A DNA stretch of 64,000 nucleotides from an uncultured Aquitalea sp. (GTDB lineage Bacteria; Pseudomonadota; Gammaproteobacteria; Burkholderiales; Chromobacteriaceae): assembly GCF_945957525.1 (NCBI RefSeq), contig NZ_CAMFLA010000003.1, forward strand, positions 62,001 to 126,000, read 5' to 3'. Both the position numbers and the translations under genes were made by a program. The notes beneath the pieces were generated by a model. That model did not search any database and had not been told where the DNA came from. It saw only the letters and a list, made by a program, of their open reading frames with translations. This document shows, piece after piece, positions 39,649 to 49,196 of this stretch (its first letter is position 1; every line of letters starts with the position of its first letter).

Positions 39649-40086
39649 ATGCCGATCCGAACCGGTCTTTTCCTTTTTCTGCTGGCCAGCCTGCCCGCCG
39701 TCGCGCAGACGGCGGACTGGGTGGTGTATCAGCAGGGCGACGCGCTGGAACTGTCGCTTGATCGCCGCGCCGTCTGGGTGGAAAAGGACGGACTGGTTCA
39801 TTTCGTGAACCAGGAGCGGTTTGCCGAACGGCAGACCGACAAGGCCACCAGTGTGCAGTTCAACATCCGTCGCACCGAAGGCTACGCCGACTGCAAACGT
39901 CAGCAGTATGTCTTCGTCGGCCTGGAGTACTACAGCCGCAACAACAAGCACCTGTACTCCACCATGTTCCCCGTGCCGCGCTACGCCTGGAAGTGGCAGC
40001 CGGTGTATCAGGGGTCGGTGGCCGACACCATGCTGGAAAACGTCTGCAACATTGCCCAAACCGCTCCGCGCAAGAAACCTGAATGA
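39649..40086 (+). CDS. Small exported protein between glyQ and glyS, possibly surface-adhesin-E-like
   Basis: A 145-residue protein with a signal peptide (RTGLFLFLLASLPAVAQT, cut about residue 22). The mature part starts ADWVVYQQGDALELSLDRRAVW and contains two cysteines (EGYADCKRQ and ENVCNIAQ) that could form a disulfide. The tryptophan near the mature start and the late C-x-C spacing resemble the surface-adhesin E-like family of small beta proteins, but the match is weak by eye. It starts 5 bases after glyQ and its stop overlaps the glyS start (ATGA), so its translation is coupled to both synthetase subunits. I cannot give a function. Confidence 0.75.
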   Translation: MPIRTGLFLFLLASLPAVAQTADWVVYQQGDALELSLDRRAVWVEKDGLVHFVNQERFAERQTDKATSVQFNIRRTEGYADCKRQQYVFVGLEYYSRNNKHLYSTMFPVPRYAWKWQPVYQGSVADTMLENVCNIAQTAPRKKPE

Positions 40087-42188
40087 TCATGAACGCAACC
40101 CTGCTTATCGAACTCCTGACCGAGGAGCTGCCGCCCAAGGCGCTGGAAAAGCTCTCGATCAGCTTCGCCCAGACCATTACCGATGAACTGAAAAAACTGC
40201 AGTTCGTCGCCGCCGATGCTTCGGCCAACGTCTTCGCCTCGCCGCGCCGCCTGGCCGTGCAAGTGCCCGCCGTGGCTTCCGTGCAGCCGGATCAGACCGT
40301 GGTGCGCAAGGGCCCGGCCGTGTCCGCCGGCATGAAGGATGGCCAGCCTAGCCCGGCGCTGGCCGGCTTTGCCCGTTCCTGCGGCGTGGACGTGTCCGCC
40401 CTCTCCACCGTGCACGACGGCAAGCAGGACGTGTACGCCTATGAATCGGTGAAGAAGGGCGAATCGCTGTCCGCCGTGCTGGCCGACATCGTGTCGCTGG
40501 CGCTGAAAAAGCTGCCCATCCCCAAGCTGATGCGCTGGGCGGATTACGATTACCAGTTTGTGCGTCCGGTACACGGCCTGATCATGCTGTGGGGCGAAAC
40601 CGTCATCGACGGCGAACTGCTGGGCCTGAAGAGCCGCAACGCCACCCGTGGCCACCGTTTCCTTTCCTCCGGCGACGTGTTCGTGGAAAAGGCTGACGAC
40701 TACGCTCGCGTGCTGTTTGAACAGGGCAAGGTGCTGGCCAGCTTCGACGCCCGCCGCGAACTGATCCGCAAACGCCTGAACGACGCGGCCGCCGTGCATG
40801 GCGCCACGATCGCAGCCGACGACGCGCTGCTGGACGAAGTGACCGCGCTGGTGGAGTGGCCGGTGGTGCTGGAGGCCGGTTTCGAGGCCGAATTCCTCAA
40901 AGTGCCGCAGGAATGCCTGATTCTCACCATGCAGCAGAACCAGAAGTACTTCCCGCTCCTGGATGCGCAAGGCAAGCTGATGAACCGCTTCCTGCTGGTG
41001 TCCAACCTGGAAACCGCCGATCCCTCGCACATCATCCAGGGCAATGAGCGCGTGCTGCGCGCCCGCCTGTCCGACGCCAAGTTCTTCTTCGAGCAAGACC
41101 AGAAACACCGTCTGGATAGCCGCCTCGGCAAGTTGGCCGAAGTGGTGTACCACAACAAGATCGGCAGTCAGCTGGAGCGCATAGAGCGCCTGCGGCACAT
41201 CGCCGGCGAGATTGCCGCTCTCTTGGGCGCGGACCGTGCCCAGGCCGAGCGCGCCGCCATGCTGGCCAAGGCCGACCTGGTCACCGACATGGTGGGCGAA
41301 TTCCCCGAACTGCAGGGCGTCATGGGCATGTACTACGCCCAGCACGATGGCGAGAGCGCCGAAGTGGCCGCCGCTATCGAAGGCCATTACCACCCGCGCT
41401 TTGCCGGCGACAGCTTGCCGCAAAGCAAGGTGGCCACCGCGGTGGCATTGGCCGACAAGCTGGAAGCTATCGTCGGCATCTGGGGCATCGGCCTGATTCC
41501 GACCGGCGACAAAGATCCGTATGCGCTGCGCCGCGCTGCGCTGGGCGTGCTGCGCATGGCGCTGGCCGCCGAGGTGGATCTCAAGGCCCTGCTGGCGCAG
41601 GTAGCCGCCGCCTTCCCGGCCGGCAAGCTCAGCGGAAACACCGCTGACGAAGTGTTCAGCTTCATGACTGATCGCCTGAAGAACTATCTCGCTGCCGATT
41701 ACCCGCAGGACGATGTGGAAGCCGTGCTGGCCTTGTCGCCCAGCGTGCTGGCGGAAGTCCCCGCCGTGCTCACCGCCGTGGCCGCTTTCAAGGCACTGCC
41801 GGAGGCCGAGGCGCTAGTCGTCGCCAACAAGCGTGTGAGGAACATCCTCAAGAAGGTGGAAGGCGAAGTGGGCGAAGTGTCGCCGGCCCTGTTGGCCGAA
41901 GACGCGGAAAAAGCCCTGTTCGCCGCCGTGTCCAAGCTGGCGCCGCAAGTGGAAGCCAAGTTCGCCGCGCACGACTTCGCCGGCGCGCTGGCGCAGCTGG
42001 CCGGCCTCAAGGCCCCGGTGGACGCCTTCTTCGACGGCGTGATGGTCATGGTGGACGACCCGGCCGTGCGCGGCAACCGCATCGCCCTGCTGGCACGTCT
42101 GTCCGCGCTGTTCAACCGCGTGGCCGATATCTCGCTACTGACCGACTACAAGCCTAGTCGTATCAGCCGCTTGGAAGAAGAGGTTTAG
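40083..42188 (+). CDS. glyS: Glycyl-tRNA synthetase beta subunit
   Basis: Large subunit that binds tRNA-Gly and is needed for activity. The 701 residues are normal. LLIELLTEELPPKALEKL is the standard beginning; FASPRRLAV and MRWADYDYQFVRPVHGL follow, and the C-terminal anticodon-binding DALR domain has FFDGVMVMVDDPAVRGNRIALL. The ATG at 40083 overlaps the preceding stop; ATG 40089 (MNATLL) is an equally good start. Three copies of the repeated word lie inside: 40220 (other strand), 41133 and 41892. gmhB follows after 57 bases. Confidence 0.97.
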   Translation: MIMNATLLIELLTEELPPKALEKLSISFAQTITDELKKLQFVAADASANVFASPRRLAVQVPAVASVQPDQTVVRKGPAVSAGMKDGQPSPALAGFARSCGVDVSALSTVHDGKQDVYAYESVKKGESLSAVLADIVSLALKKLPIPKLMRWADYDYQFVRPVHGLIMLWGETVIDGELLGLKSRNATRGHRFLSSGDVFVEKADDYARVLFEQGKVLASFDARRELIRKRLNDAAAVHGATIAADDALLDEVTALVEWPVVLEAGFEAEFLKVPQECLILTMQQNQKYFPLLDAQGKLMNRFLLVSNLETADPSHIIQGNERVLRARLSDAKFFFEQDQKHRLDSRLGKLAEVVYHNKIGSQLERIERLRHIAGEIAALLGADRAQAERAAMLAKADLVTDMVGEFPELQGVMGMYYAQHDGESAEVAAAIEGHYHPRFAGDSLPQSKVATAVALADKLEAIVGIWGIGLIPTGDKDPYALRRAALGVLRMALAAEVDLKALLAQVAAAFPAGKLSGNTADEVFSFMTDRLKNYLAADYPQDDVEAVLALSPSVLAEVPAVLTAVAAFKALPEAEALVVANKRVRNILKKVEGEVGEVSPALLAEDAEKALFAAVSKLAPQVEAKFAAHDFAGALAQLAGLKAPVDAFFDGVMVMVDDPAVRGNRIALLARLSALFNRVADISLLTDYKPSRISRLEEEV

Positions 42189-42245
42189 CCAGCAGAGCAA
42201 GGCCGTTGCTGAGGCAGCGGCCTTTCGGCGACAAGGAGCCTGCGC

Positions 42246-42782
42246 ATGAAACTGGTCATTCTCGATCGTGACGGCGTCATCAACGAAGACCGAGACGACT
42301 TCGTCAAGAACACCATGGAATGGGTGCCCATTCCCCACAGCCTGGAAGCCATCGCCAATCTGACACAGGCTGGTTGGCACGTTGTGGTGGCCACCAATCA
42401 GTCCGGACTGGCGCGCGGCTTGTTCGACATGCACGCGCTGAACGCCATGCATGAAAAGATGCACCGGCTTGTGGGGCAGGCCGGCGGCCGCATCGATGCG
42501 GTGCTGATCTGCCCGCACGGGCCGGATCACGGTTGCGACTGCCGCAAGCCGCTGCCGGGCATGGTGCTGGAGATCGCCGAACGCTTCAATGTGAAGCTGG
42601 ACGGCCTGCCGCTGATCGGCGACAGCCTGCGCGATCTGGAGTCAGTGGCCGCCGCAGGCGGCAAGCCCATGCTGGTGCGCACAGGCAAAGGGGAGAAGAC
42701 GCTGGAAAAGGGCGGTTTGCCGCCCGGCACGCTGGTGTTCGACGACCTGTACGACGCCGCTGAATATCTCATCAACCTGTAA
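42246..42782 (+). CDS. gmhB: D-glycero-beta-D-manno-heptose-1,7-bisphosphate 7-phosphatase
   Basis: HAD-family phosphatase in ADP-heptose synthesis for the lipopolysaccharide core. The 178 residues are typical. The nucleophile motif is LVILDRDGVINEDRDD (DxD at about residues 7-9), the threonine motif VVATNQSGL, and the structural zinc loop CPHGPDHGCDCRKP with three Cys and one His. Motif IV is PLIGDSLRDLE. AAGGAGC lies 6 bases before the ATG. It sits between glyS and an acyltransferase gene (13 bases on), a grouping common in Neisseriales, so one transcript from glyQ to plsC is likely. Confidence 0.94.
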   Translation: MKLVILDRDGVINEDRDDFVKNTMEWVPIPHSLEAIANLTQAGWHVVVATNQSGLARGLFDMHALNAMHEKMHRLVGQAGGRIDAVLICPHGPDHGCDCRKPLPGMVLEIAERFNVKLDGLPLIGDSLRDLESVAAAGGKPMLVRTGKGEKTLEKGGLPPGTLVFDDLYDAAEYLINL

Positions 42783-42795
42783 TCCATCGCCGCTC

Positions 42796-43569
42796 ATGAC
42801 ACTCTGGATTCGTAACCTGATTTACTGGCTGCTGCTGGCCATCCTCACACCGCTCTTCTTTCTTGGGCTGTTCATTGGTGCGCCTTTGCCGCGCCGTACC
42901 CGCCATGTCGTGGGCGAGAACTGGGCCAAGACGCTGGTGTGGTTGCTGGAGCATGTGGTGGGCCTCAAATACCGCGTGATCGGCCGGGAGAACATCCCGT
43001 CCGAGCCGTCCATCATCTGCTCGAAGCATCAGTCCGGCTGGGAAACCCTGGCCTTGCAGAAGATCTTTCCGTCGCAGATTTACGTCGCCAAGCGCGAACT
43101 GTTGTGGATTCCCTTCTTCGGCTGGGGGCTCGCGTTGATGAACCCCATCGCCATCAACCGTTCCGACCGCTCCGGCGCCAACAATCGCATGCTGAAGCAG
43201 GGTCTGGAGCGCAAGAAGCACGGTTTCTGGATTACCGTGTTCCCCGAAGGCACCCGCGTGCGCCCTGGCGTGGCCGGCAAATACAAGCTGGGGGCGGCGC
43301 GCATGTCGCGCCAGTTGGGCATGCCGATGGTGCCGGTGGCGCACAATGCCGGCGAATTCTGGCCGCGCAATGCTTTTCTCAAATTGCCGGGCGAAATCAC
43401 CGTGGTGATCGGTCCGGCCATCTATCCGGCTGACGGCGTGGGCCCGGAAGCCATGACTCAACAGGCGGAACAGTGGATCGAAGCGACGCAACGCGAGATC
43501 GGCGGCGTCGGCCCCTTTGCGCATCCTGATGAAAAACGTCGCCGCATGGGCAAGCCTGCCTCTGCCTGA
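42796..43569 (+). CDS. plsC: 1-acyl-sn-glycerol-3-phosphate acyltransferase
   Basis: Inner-membrane enzyme that adds the second fatty acid in phosphatidic-acid synthesis. The 257 residues begin with a membrane segment (LIYWLLLAILTPLFFLGLF). The catalytic HX4D/E motif appears as KHQSGWET (about residue 75), and the glycerol-phosphate site as FPEGTRVRPG (about 150). MPMVPVAHNAGEFWPR is the further conserved block. A second plsC paralogue often exists in this group, so other acyl acceptors are possible. It follows gmhB by 13 bases and overlaps the ygjP-like gene by 41 bases. Confidence 0.92.
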   Translation: MTLWIRNLIYWLLLAILTPLFFLGLFIGAPLPRRTRHVVGENWAKTLVWLLEHVVGLKYRVIGRENIPSEPSIICSKHQSGWETLALQKIFPSQIYVAKRELLWIPFFGWGLALMNPIAINRSDRSGANNRMLKQGLERKKHGFWITVFPEGTRVRPGVAGKYKLGAARMSRQLGMPMVPVAHNAGEFWPRNAFLKLPGEITVVIGPAIYPADGVGPEAMTQQAEQWIEATQREIGGVGPFAHPDEKRRRMGKPASA

Positions 43570-44239
43570 GGGCGAGGCGCCCGTCTATCTGGTGCGCCGA
43601 GCGCGCAAGAGCATCGGCATTCGCATTGCCGACGGTTGCGTGGAGCTGGTGGCGCACCCGCGCGTCAGCCAGCAGCATCTGCGGCAAGTGCTGGACGAGA
43701 AGCGGGACTGGATCATCCAGCACGTGCTGCGCCAGCGGGAGCAGCAACGGGCGGCGGCGGATCTGTCCGCCGTTGTTTATCTGGGGCAGCCATTGGCGCT
43801 CCGCCTGACCGGCGGCTTGCGCCGCACGGCGCGGCTGGCCGGCGGCGCGCTGGAAGTCAGCGGCGTGACCGATAGCGATGAAGCCGGCTTGCGGCTCGTG
43901 GTGGAGCGCTGGTTGAAGCGGCAGGCGCTGTCGCATTTTTCTTCCCGGCTGGCCGCTTTGGCGGCCCAGTGCGTGCGAAAACCCAGCGGTCTGGCCCTGT
44001 CCTCGGCGCGCACCCGCTGGGGCAGTTGCACTGCTGCCGGGGTCGTCCGGCTCAACTGGCGGTTGATGCAGGCTCCGCCTGCCATCATTGACTATGTGCT
44101 GGCGCATGAGCTGGCCCACCTCAGCCACATGGATCACTCTCCGGCTTTCTGGCGCGAAACCGGTCGCCTCTACCCAGACTGGAAAAACGCGCGTCATTGG
44201 CTCAAGCAGCATGGCGGTGATCTGTTCCGCTTCGGCTGA
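43529..44239 (+). CDS. YgjP-like metallopeptidase domain protein (DUF45)
   Basis: A 236-residue predicted zinc protein. The C-terminal SprT/WLM-like site is HELAHLSHMDHSPAFW (HExxH with a third His nearby, about residue 193). Before it stands the family's SSARTRWGSC and LNWRLMQAPPAIIDYV. The N-terminal VRRARKSIGIRI strand is also typical. The physiological substrate of this family is unknown. The start is in doubt: ATG 43529 overlaps plsC by 41 bases; a TTG at 43517 would add four residues. The overlap places it at the end of the glyQ-plsC transcript. Confidence 0.88.
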   Translation: MKNVAAWASLPLPEGEAPVYLVRRARKSIGIRIADGCVELVAHPRVSQQHLRQVLDEKRDWIIQHVLRQREQQRAAADLSAVVYLGQPLALRLTGGLRRTARLAGGALEVSGVTDSDEAGLRLVVERWLKRQALSHFSSRLAALAAQCVRKPSGLALSSARTRWGSCTAAGVVRLNWRLMQAPPAIIDYVLAHELAHLSHMDHSPAFWRETGRLYPDWKNARHWLKQHGGDLFRFG

Positions 44240-44277
44240 TCAGCCGCCGTTCTTTCCGACAAGACTCGGGCGCGAGC

Positions 44278-44286
44278 TTGGCCGAA
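44278..44286 (+). repeat. Intergenic copy of TTGGCCGAA (preceded by C)
   Basis: One of only two copies in the window where the base before the word is C and not G. It lies in the 180-base gap between convergent genes. Confidence 0.75.
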
Positions 44287-44366
44287 GGCGGTGCGGACAA
44301 GCAGATGCATCGCGCAACCCTTGATAGCCGGCAAGCGTTTGCTGTGCCGTTGGCGTGAAATACAAC

Positions 44367-44399
44367 AAAGCCCTGCCGGGCGTGAACCGGCAGGGCTTT
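44367..44399. terminator. Bidirectional Rho-independent terminator
   Basis: Arms AAAGCCCTGCCGG and CCGGCAGGGCTTT form a 13-bp stem around a 7-base loop between convergent genes; it serves the permease gene on the minus strand and probably the ygjP transcript. Confidence 0.9.
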
Positions 44400-44419
44400 C
44401 TCATTGCCGTTCGGCGCGA

Positions 44420-45817
44420 TCAATGCGTCTGAGGCACGGTCGCTGCGCGGCTGGCGCGCTGTCTTTGCGTGGCGCCATTGAGGAAGAGATTGAGCAACAC
44501 TGCGGAGAGGGCGGACAACAGGATGCCGCTGTGCAGCAAGGGGCCCAGCGAGGCCGGCATGGCGTGGAAGAAGGTGGGCGCTACCAGTGGAATCATGCCC
44601 AATCCCAGGCTGATGGCCACCACGTAGAGGTTGTTGCGGTTTTCGCGCAGTTCCGCCCCCATCAGGATCTTGATGCCGGTCGCCGCAACCATGCCGAACA
44701 TGACGATGCCCGCGCCGCCCAACACGAATTGCGGGATGGAGGCGATGACATGCGCCATCTTGGGAATCAGTGCAAACACCATCAGGATGGCGCCGCCCGC
44801 TACGCACACCCAGCGGCTCTTGATGCCGGTGACCCCCACCAGCCCCACGTTCTGCGAGAAGGAAGTATGGGGAAAGGTGTTGAGCAGGCCGCCCAGCAGG
44901 GTGCCCAGGCCGTCGGTGCGCAGCCCGCGCGTGAGATCGTTGCGGCAGAGCTGGCGGCCGGTCAGTTCCGACAGCGCCAGGAACATGCCCAAGGATTCCA
45001 CCATCACTACCACCGACACCAGACACATGGTGGCGATGGACACCGGGTCAAACACCGGCATGCCGAAGTGCAGCGGCTCTACCATGGCCAGCCAGGGCGC
45101 GGCATCCAGACCGGCGAAGCTCACCTTGCCCATGGCCATCGACACCAGAAAACCCACGCCCATGCCCAGCAGAATGGACACATTGGCGATGAAACCGCGG
45201 CCAAAGCGGGTAATCAGCAAAATCATCAGCAGCACCAGCCCGGCGACGGCCAGATGTTCCGGCGCGCCGAAGGCCGGGTTGGCAACTATCTGGCCGCTGG
45301 CGTCTTGGATCATGGCTTGCCCACCTGCGGCCCAATTGACGGCCACGCGCATCAGAGAAATACCAATGGTGGCGATGATGGTGCCGGTGACGACAGGAGG
45401 GAACAGCGGCAGACAGCGCGCCACCAGCGGGGCGAAGAAGATGCCGAACACGCCGGAGGCGATGCCCGCGCCGAGAATGGCGTTGATGCCCAGCTCCGGC
45501 GCGGCGGCCATCGCCACCATGGGGCCAACGGCGGCGAAGGTGACACCCATCATTACCGGTAGGCGAATGCCGAACATGCCCACGCCCAGCGCCTGGATGA
45601 TGGTGACCAGCCCGCTGCAGAGCAGGTCGGCGTTGATGAGAAAGGCAATCTGGTCCTTGGGCAGTTTCAAGGCTGCGCCAACGATCAGCGGCACGGCGAT
45701 GGCGCCGGCGTACATCACCAGCACATGCTGCAAGCCCAGCGTAAGCAACTGCCCGGCCGGGGGAACTTCATCGACGGGGTGCTGCGTGGCAGCGTTCTCC
45801 TGATAGTGGCGGGACAT
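44420..45817 (-). CDS. Nucleobase:cation symporter-2 family purine permease, likely urate/xanthine
   Basis: A 465-residue inner-membrane transporter with about 14 hydrophobic segments. The NCS2 signature is QNVGLVGVTGIKSR (about residue 325). GVTFAAVGPMVAMA (about 92) and MVESLGMFLALSELTGR (about 284) are the other binding-site blocks. NCS2 members carry xanthine, urate or uracil; urate is favoured here because it lies directly behind the urate-degradation operon on the same strand. GAGGAG lies 7 bases before the ATG at 45817. A 245-base gap with a hairpin separates it from allA, so it may be transcribed separately. Confidence 0.9.
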   Translation of the reverse strand: MSRHYQENAATQHPVDEVPPAGQLLTLGLQHVLVMYAGAIAVPLIVGAALKLPKDQIAFLINADLLCSGLVTIIQALGVGMFGIRLPVMMGVTFAAVGPMVAMAAAPELGINAILGAGIASGVFGIFFAPLVARCLPLFPPVVTGTIIATIGISLMRVAVNWAAGGQAMIQDASGQIVANPAFGAPEHLAVAGLVLLMILLITRFGRGFIANVSILLGMGVGFLVSMAMGKVSFAGLDAAPWLAMVEPLHFGMPVFDPVSIATMCLVSVVVMVESLGMFLALSELTGRQLCRNDLTRGLRTDGLGTLLGGLLNTFPHTSFSQNVGLVGVTGIKSRWVCVAGGAILMVFALIPKMAHVIASIPQFVLGGAGIVMFGMVAATGIKILMGAELRENRNNLYVVAISLGLGMIPLVAPTFFHAMPASLGPLLHSGILLSALSAVLLNLFLNGATQRQRASRAATVPQTH

Positions 45818-46010
45818 CGGTTTCTCCTCTTGTGATGCGTCTTGGATTTATGTGTGTGGCGCGTCCGCCCGCCTGGGCTTGGCACCATGACGTCCGGATC
45901 GAAATTAAGGGAGCCGGCAGACGACGACAATCAGAGGATGGTTATAGCGGCTATCACCGCATTCGTATGTGACGCGCCGGCTAGGAGAGACGCTAGGGGG
46001 CAGGCAAGAG

Positions 46011-46045
46011 AAATCGCCGGGCGGCGTACAGCCGGCCGGCGATTT
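46011..46045 (-). terminator. Hairpin behind allA, probable terminator
   Basis: Arms AAATCGCCGG and CCGGCGATTT around a 15-base loop. On the minus strand the stem's T residues are followed by CTCTTG, so the U-tract is weak. Confidence 0.5.
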
Positions 46046-46062
46046 CGTGGCGGGGCGTGCAA

Positions 46063-46572
46063 TCAGACGGCGGGGTTGGCCGCAGCGGGGATCAGGCCGG
46101 CCTCCGGCAGTGACACTTCATCGCAATTGCCACCGGGGCCGCTGCGATCCATCACCAGAAAGTCGGCCACCGCCCCCAGTGCCAGCAAGGGATGGTGCCA
46201 GACGCCTGTGGCGTAATTGATGCCCTGATTGCCGGCGGCGAGAAATACTCGCAGCGTGTCCACCGAGGGCATGGCTCCCGGCGGCGCCACCACCACCAGA
46301 TAAGGCCGGCCGGACAAGGGTATGAAGGCCTGGCTGCCCTTGGGGTGGCGCTCCATCATGCTGACGGTGAAAGGCAGCGCACGCGGCTGGCCCCGGAAGA
46401 TGGAGACGATGACTTTGCCGCCTTCGCCGGGCTCCAGCCGGGCCAGATCATGAAAACGCTCGGTGTTGCCGCCGTTGATCAGGAAGCGGGAGGCCGCGCC
46501 GTCCGCCTGTATCACATCGCCAAAGGGCGCGAAGGCTTCGCGGGTGAGGGGCTCCGGGTGCAGGGCTTGCAT
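46063..46572 (-). CDS. allA: Ureidoglycolate lyase
   Basis: Last enzyme of the urate route: splits ureidoglycolate into glyoxylate and urea. The 169-residue cupin-like protein begins [18 protein letters not shown] and shows the family blocks FSM-type core [17 protein letters not shown] and the C-terminal [10 protein letters not shown], which carries the active-site histidines. I chose the ATG at 46572 because GGGAAG lies 8 bases before it; at the ATG 46578 the purine stretch would touch the start codon. It starts 12 bases after alc ends. Glyoxylate made here can enter malate synthase. Confidence 0.93.
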   Translation of the reverse strand: MQALHPEPLTREAFAPFGDVIQADGAASRFLINGGNTERFHDLARLEPGEGGKVIVSIFRGQPRALPFTVSMMERHPKGSQAFIPLSGRPYLVVVAPPGAMPSVDTLRVFLAAGNQGINYATGVWHHPLLALGAVADFLVMDRSGPGGNCDEVSLPEAGLIPAAANPAV

Positions 46573-46584
46573 GGTCATCTTCCC

Positions 46585-47631
46585 TTAACCGCTGGTCTTG
46601 CCCCACAGGCGCAGTCGCGACACGCCGCCGTCAGGGAAGATATTGAAACGGATATGGCTGATGGGGCCTAGCCTTGCCACTTGCTCGGTGAACACATGCA
46701 CCGCGTCCATGCCTAGCGCCTGTTCAGGCAGCAAGGTTTGCCAGAACAGGGACTGAGTGACGGCGGACTGGTCGGTGCCGCTTTCGACAAAGGCCGCCTG
46801 CAGCGAGCAGCGGTCGGGATAGTTGCCTTTGAAAAAAGCGGTGTCCACTTCGATTTTTTCAACGACGCCGGGCGCGCCCAGCTGGATGACGCACCAGTCG
46901 TTGCCGGGTTCGCGGCGGCGGCGGGTTTCCCAACCGTCGCCCATATTCAGGCCACGGCCCGGCAGTAGCAGGGCGGTGACGCTGGAGCCGAAGCTGGCGT
47001 CGTTCCAGCCCACCGGCCGGCCGCCGTTTTCCAGCGCGATCAGGTCCACCAGCTCGTGCGGGGCGGCTTGCGCCAGTTTGCCGTTAGCCTGACCGTACAC
47101 GCGCAGACGGGCGATGCCGCCATCGGGAAACATGTTGACGCGCAGATGCGTCCACACGCTGCCGGCGTCGGTGGATTCCAGGATGTGGTGGCGGCTGGGG
47201 CCCATTCGCGAGGCGGGCAGGATTTCCGTCCAGCAGGCGGCTTGCAGCACGGCGACATCGTCACTGTCGCAGACGCAGGCTTCAATGGAGACGGCGGGCG
47301 GGTAATTGCCGACAAAGTGGCTGGTGTCCACATCAAAACCGCGCACCGAGCCGGCGACGCCCAGTTTGACCAGTGCCCAGTCATGGCCGGCCACCCGCTT
47401 GCGGCGCGATTCCCAGCCGTCCATCCACTTGCCGTTGGCGTCGAACTTGCCGGGCACAAACATGGCCGGTTCCGGATTGAGCATGCGCGAGGCGTCGGCG
47501 AAGAAGTCGTCCGAGGCGGCAAGGATTTTCGCGCCCAGGCGCGGATCGGCAAGATTGACGGCGCGGCTGGCCCAGTCGGGCAGCTCGGCGGGCGGGGCGA
47601 TGACGGTTGGGCCGGAGGTGTGGCTAGCCAT
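46585..47631 (-). CDS. alc: Allantoicase
   Basis: Hydrolyses allantoate to ureidoglycolate and urea. The 348 residues contain two related jelly-roll domains. Each has a [16 protein letters not shown] block ([21 protein letters not shown] at about 90 and [21 protein letters not shown] at about 250, quoted in part), FKGNYPD/FVGNYPP and a closing FPDGGxxRLRxxG; this duplication defines the family. ATG 47631 has AAGGAGA 6 bases upstream. It lies 82 bases after puuE and 12 before allA. A urease is not in this window, so urea may be excreted or degraded elsewhere. Confidence 0.95.
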   Translation of the reverse strand: MASHTSGPTVIAPPAELPDWASRAVNLADPRLGAKILAASDDFFADASRMLNPEPAMFVPGKFDANGKWMDGWESRRKRVAGHDWALVKLGVAGSVRGFDVDTSHFVGNYPPAVSIEACVCDSDDVAVLQAACWTEILPASRMGPSRHHILESTDAGSVWTHLRVNMFPDGGIARLRVYGQANGKLAQAAPHELVDLIALENGGRPVGWNDASFGSSVTALLLPGRGLNMGDGWETRRRREPGNDWCVIQLGAPGVVEKIEVDTAFFKGNYPDRCSLQAAFVESGTDQSAVTQSLFWQTLLPEQALGMDAVHVFTEQVARLGPISHIRFNIFPDGGVSRLRLWGKTSG

Positions 47632-47713
47632 GAGTTTCTCCTTGGGGTGGTCCCGTTTGCGCGGTGAAACGGGGGGGAATGTCAAAACGTACGGGGCAGC
47701 TGGCGCGCAGGCT

Positions 47714-48661
47714 TCAGGCGACGGGCGCGGGGCAAGGGTGGCGCGTCATCCAGTGACGGGCAATGTCCACCCTTCGGCAAACCCATACCCGGTCGTGTTT
47801 TTCCAGATGGTCGAGAAAGCGTTGCAGGGCAAGGAAGCGGCCGGGCCGTCCCAGCAGGCGGCAATGCATGCCGATGCTCATCATGGCCGGGCGCTCTTCG
47901 CCCTCGGCGTACATCAGGTCGAAGGCGTCGCGCAGGTAGGCGAAGAACTCCTCGCCGTGCGAGAAGCCTTGCGGCAGGGCAAAGCGCATGTCGTTGGTGT
48001 CCAGCGTGTAGGGCACCACCAGATGCGGGGCAAGTTCGCCATCGCGCTTGCGGACCCGGGTCCAGAAGGGCAGGTCGTCGCCGTAGTAGTCCGAGTCGTA
48101 GAGAAAGCCGCCATGTTCCGCCACCAGCCGGCGGGTGTTGGGCGAGTCGCGACCGGTGTACCAGCCCTGCGGCGCGCCGCCGGTGAGTTGCTTGATGACG
48201 GCGACAGCGGTTTCCAGATGCTGACGCTCGGTGGCTTCGTCCATGTTCTGATAGTGAATCCAGCGCCAGCCGTGGCAGGCGATTTCATGCCCCAGCTCCT
48301 GAAAGGCGGCGGTGGCCTCCGGGTGGCGCTGCAAGGCCATGGCCACGCCGAACACCGTCATGGGCAGGCCGCGTTTTTCGAACTCGCGCAGGAAGCGCCA
48401 GACGCCGACGCGCGAGCCATACTCGTACATGCTTTCCATGGACAGATGGCGGGCCGGGTAGCTGGCTGGGTTGAACAGCTCGGACAGGAACTGCTCGCTA
48501 CGGGCATCGCCGTGCAACACGCAGTTTTCGCCGCCTTCCTCGTAGTTGAGGACAAACTGCACCGCCACGCGGGCCTGGCCGGGCCAGTCGGCATGCGGCG
48601 GGCGCGGGCCATAGCCGATCAGGTCGCGCGGGTAGTTGCTGGCTGCTTGGATGTGCGTCAT
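47714..48661 (-). CDS. puuE: Allantoinase of the polysaccharide-deacetylase type
   Basis: Metal-independent allantoinase that opens allantoin to allantoate; it belongs to the NodB/polysaccharide deacetylase fold and is unrelated to the amidohydrolase AllB. The 315 residues start with [18 protein letters not shown], a PuuE hallmark. NYEEGGEN stands where deacetylases have their catalytic aspartates, and [16 protein letters not shown] matches the second motif. [15 protein letters not shown] follows. By family the metal-binding residues are partly lost. It follows uraD by 16 bases. ATG at 48661 follows GGAGAAAGCACGTC. Confidence 0.94.
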   Translation of the reverse strand: MTHIQAASNYPRDLIGYGPRPPHADWPGQARVAVQFVLNYEEGGENCVLHGDARSEQFLSELFNPASYPARHLSMESMYEYGSRVGVWRFLREFEKRGLPMTVFGVAMALQRHPEATAAFQELGHEIACHGWRWIHYQNMDEATERQHLETAVAVIKQLTGGAPQGWYTGRDSPNTRRLVAEHGGFLYDSDYYGDDLPFWTRVRKRDGELAPHLVVPYTLDTNDMRFALPQGFSHGEEFFAYLRDAFDLMYAEGEERPAMMSIGMHCRLLGRPGRFLALQRFLDHLEKHDRVWVCRRVDIARHWMTRHPCPAPVA

Positions 48662-48677
48662 GACGTGCTTTCTCCAC

Positions 48678-49196
48678 TCAGGCCAGCAAGGCGTTCAGTC
48701 GGAAGCGGGCGATCTTGCCGATTTCTTCCAGGCCGCCGTGGAACTCATCGGCGCTATCCCGTGCCAGCCGGGTGGTCATGGCCTCCAGAATCTGCTTTCG
48801 GCTCAATCCCTTAACCGCGATTACGAAAGGAAAGCCATGGCGATGGCGGTAGAGGGCGTTCAGTTCGCGCAGCCGGCCCAGCTCGGCGGCGCTGCACTGA
48901 TCCAGCCCCGCGCCGCGTTGCTCTTGGGTGGATGCCGCAGTCAGCGCGCCGGCCTCGGCCTCCTTGCCGGCCAACTCCGGGTGCGCCTGAATCAGCGACA
49001 GTTGTTCCGAGGTGCTGGCTGCCGCCAGTACGGACAGCATGCCGGCATGCAGCTCATCCACGCTGTGAAAGGGACGCAAGGCCCAGGCGCGTTCGGCAAT
49101 CCACGGCGAGTGCTCGAAAATGCCCTCCAACAGTTCGACAAAATCAGACTGAGGCAGGGCGGAGAGTTCACAAAGCGTCAGGGTTGACGTGTTCAT
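48678..49196 (-). CDS. uraD: 2-oxo-4-hydroxy-4-carboxy-5-ureidoimidazoline decarboxylase
   Basis: Converts OHCU to (S)-allantoin, avoiding racemic spontaneous decay. The 172 residues form the all-helical OHCU decarboxylase fold. The putative catalytic histidine is in LRPFHSVDELH (about residue 44-47), and AHPELAGKEAEAGAL is the family signature (about 70). FPFVIAVKGLSRKQIL is the C-terminal block. The start codon at 49196 overlaps the puuD stop (ATGA), so translation is coupled to the preceding step's enzyme. The next gene, puuE, follows by 16 bases. Confidence 0.95.
   Translation of the reverse strand: MNTSTLTLCELSALPQSDFVELLEGIFEHSPWIAERAWALRPFHSVDELHAGMLSVLAAASTSEQLSLIQAHPELAGKEAEAGALTAASTQEQRGAGLDQCSAAELGRLRELNALYRHRHGFPFVIAVKGLSRKQILEAMTTRLARDSADEFHGGLEEIGKIARFRLNALLA

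Noticed and set aside
39097-40086. Long frame extending the small exported protein backwards into glyQ
   Set aside because: The first part is out of frame with glyQ and has no family content; the signal peptide begins at 39649.
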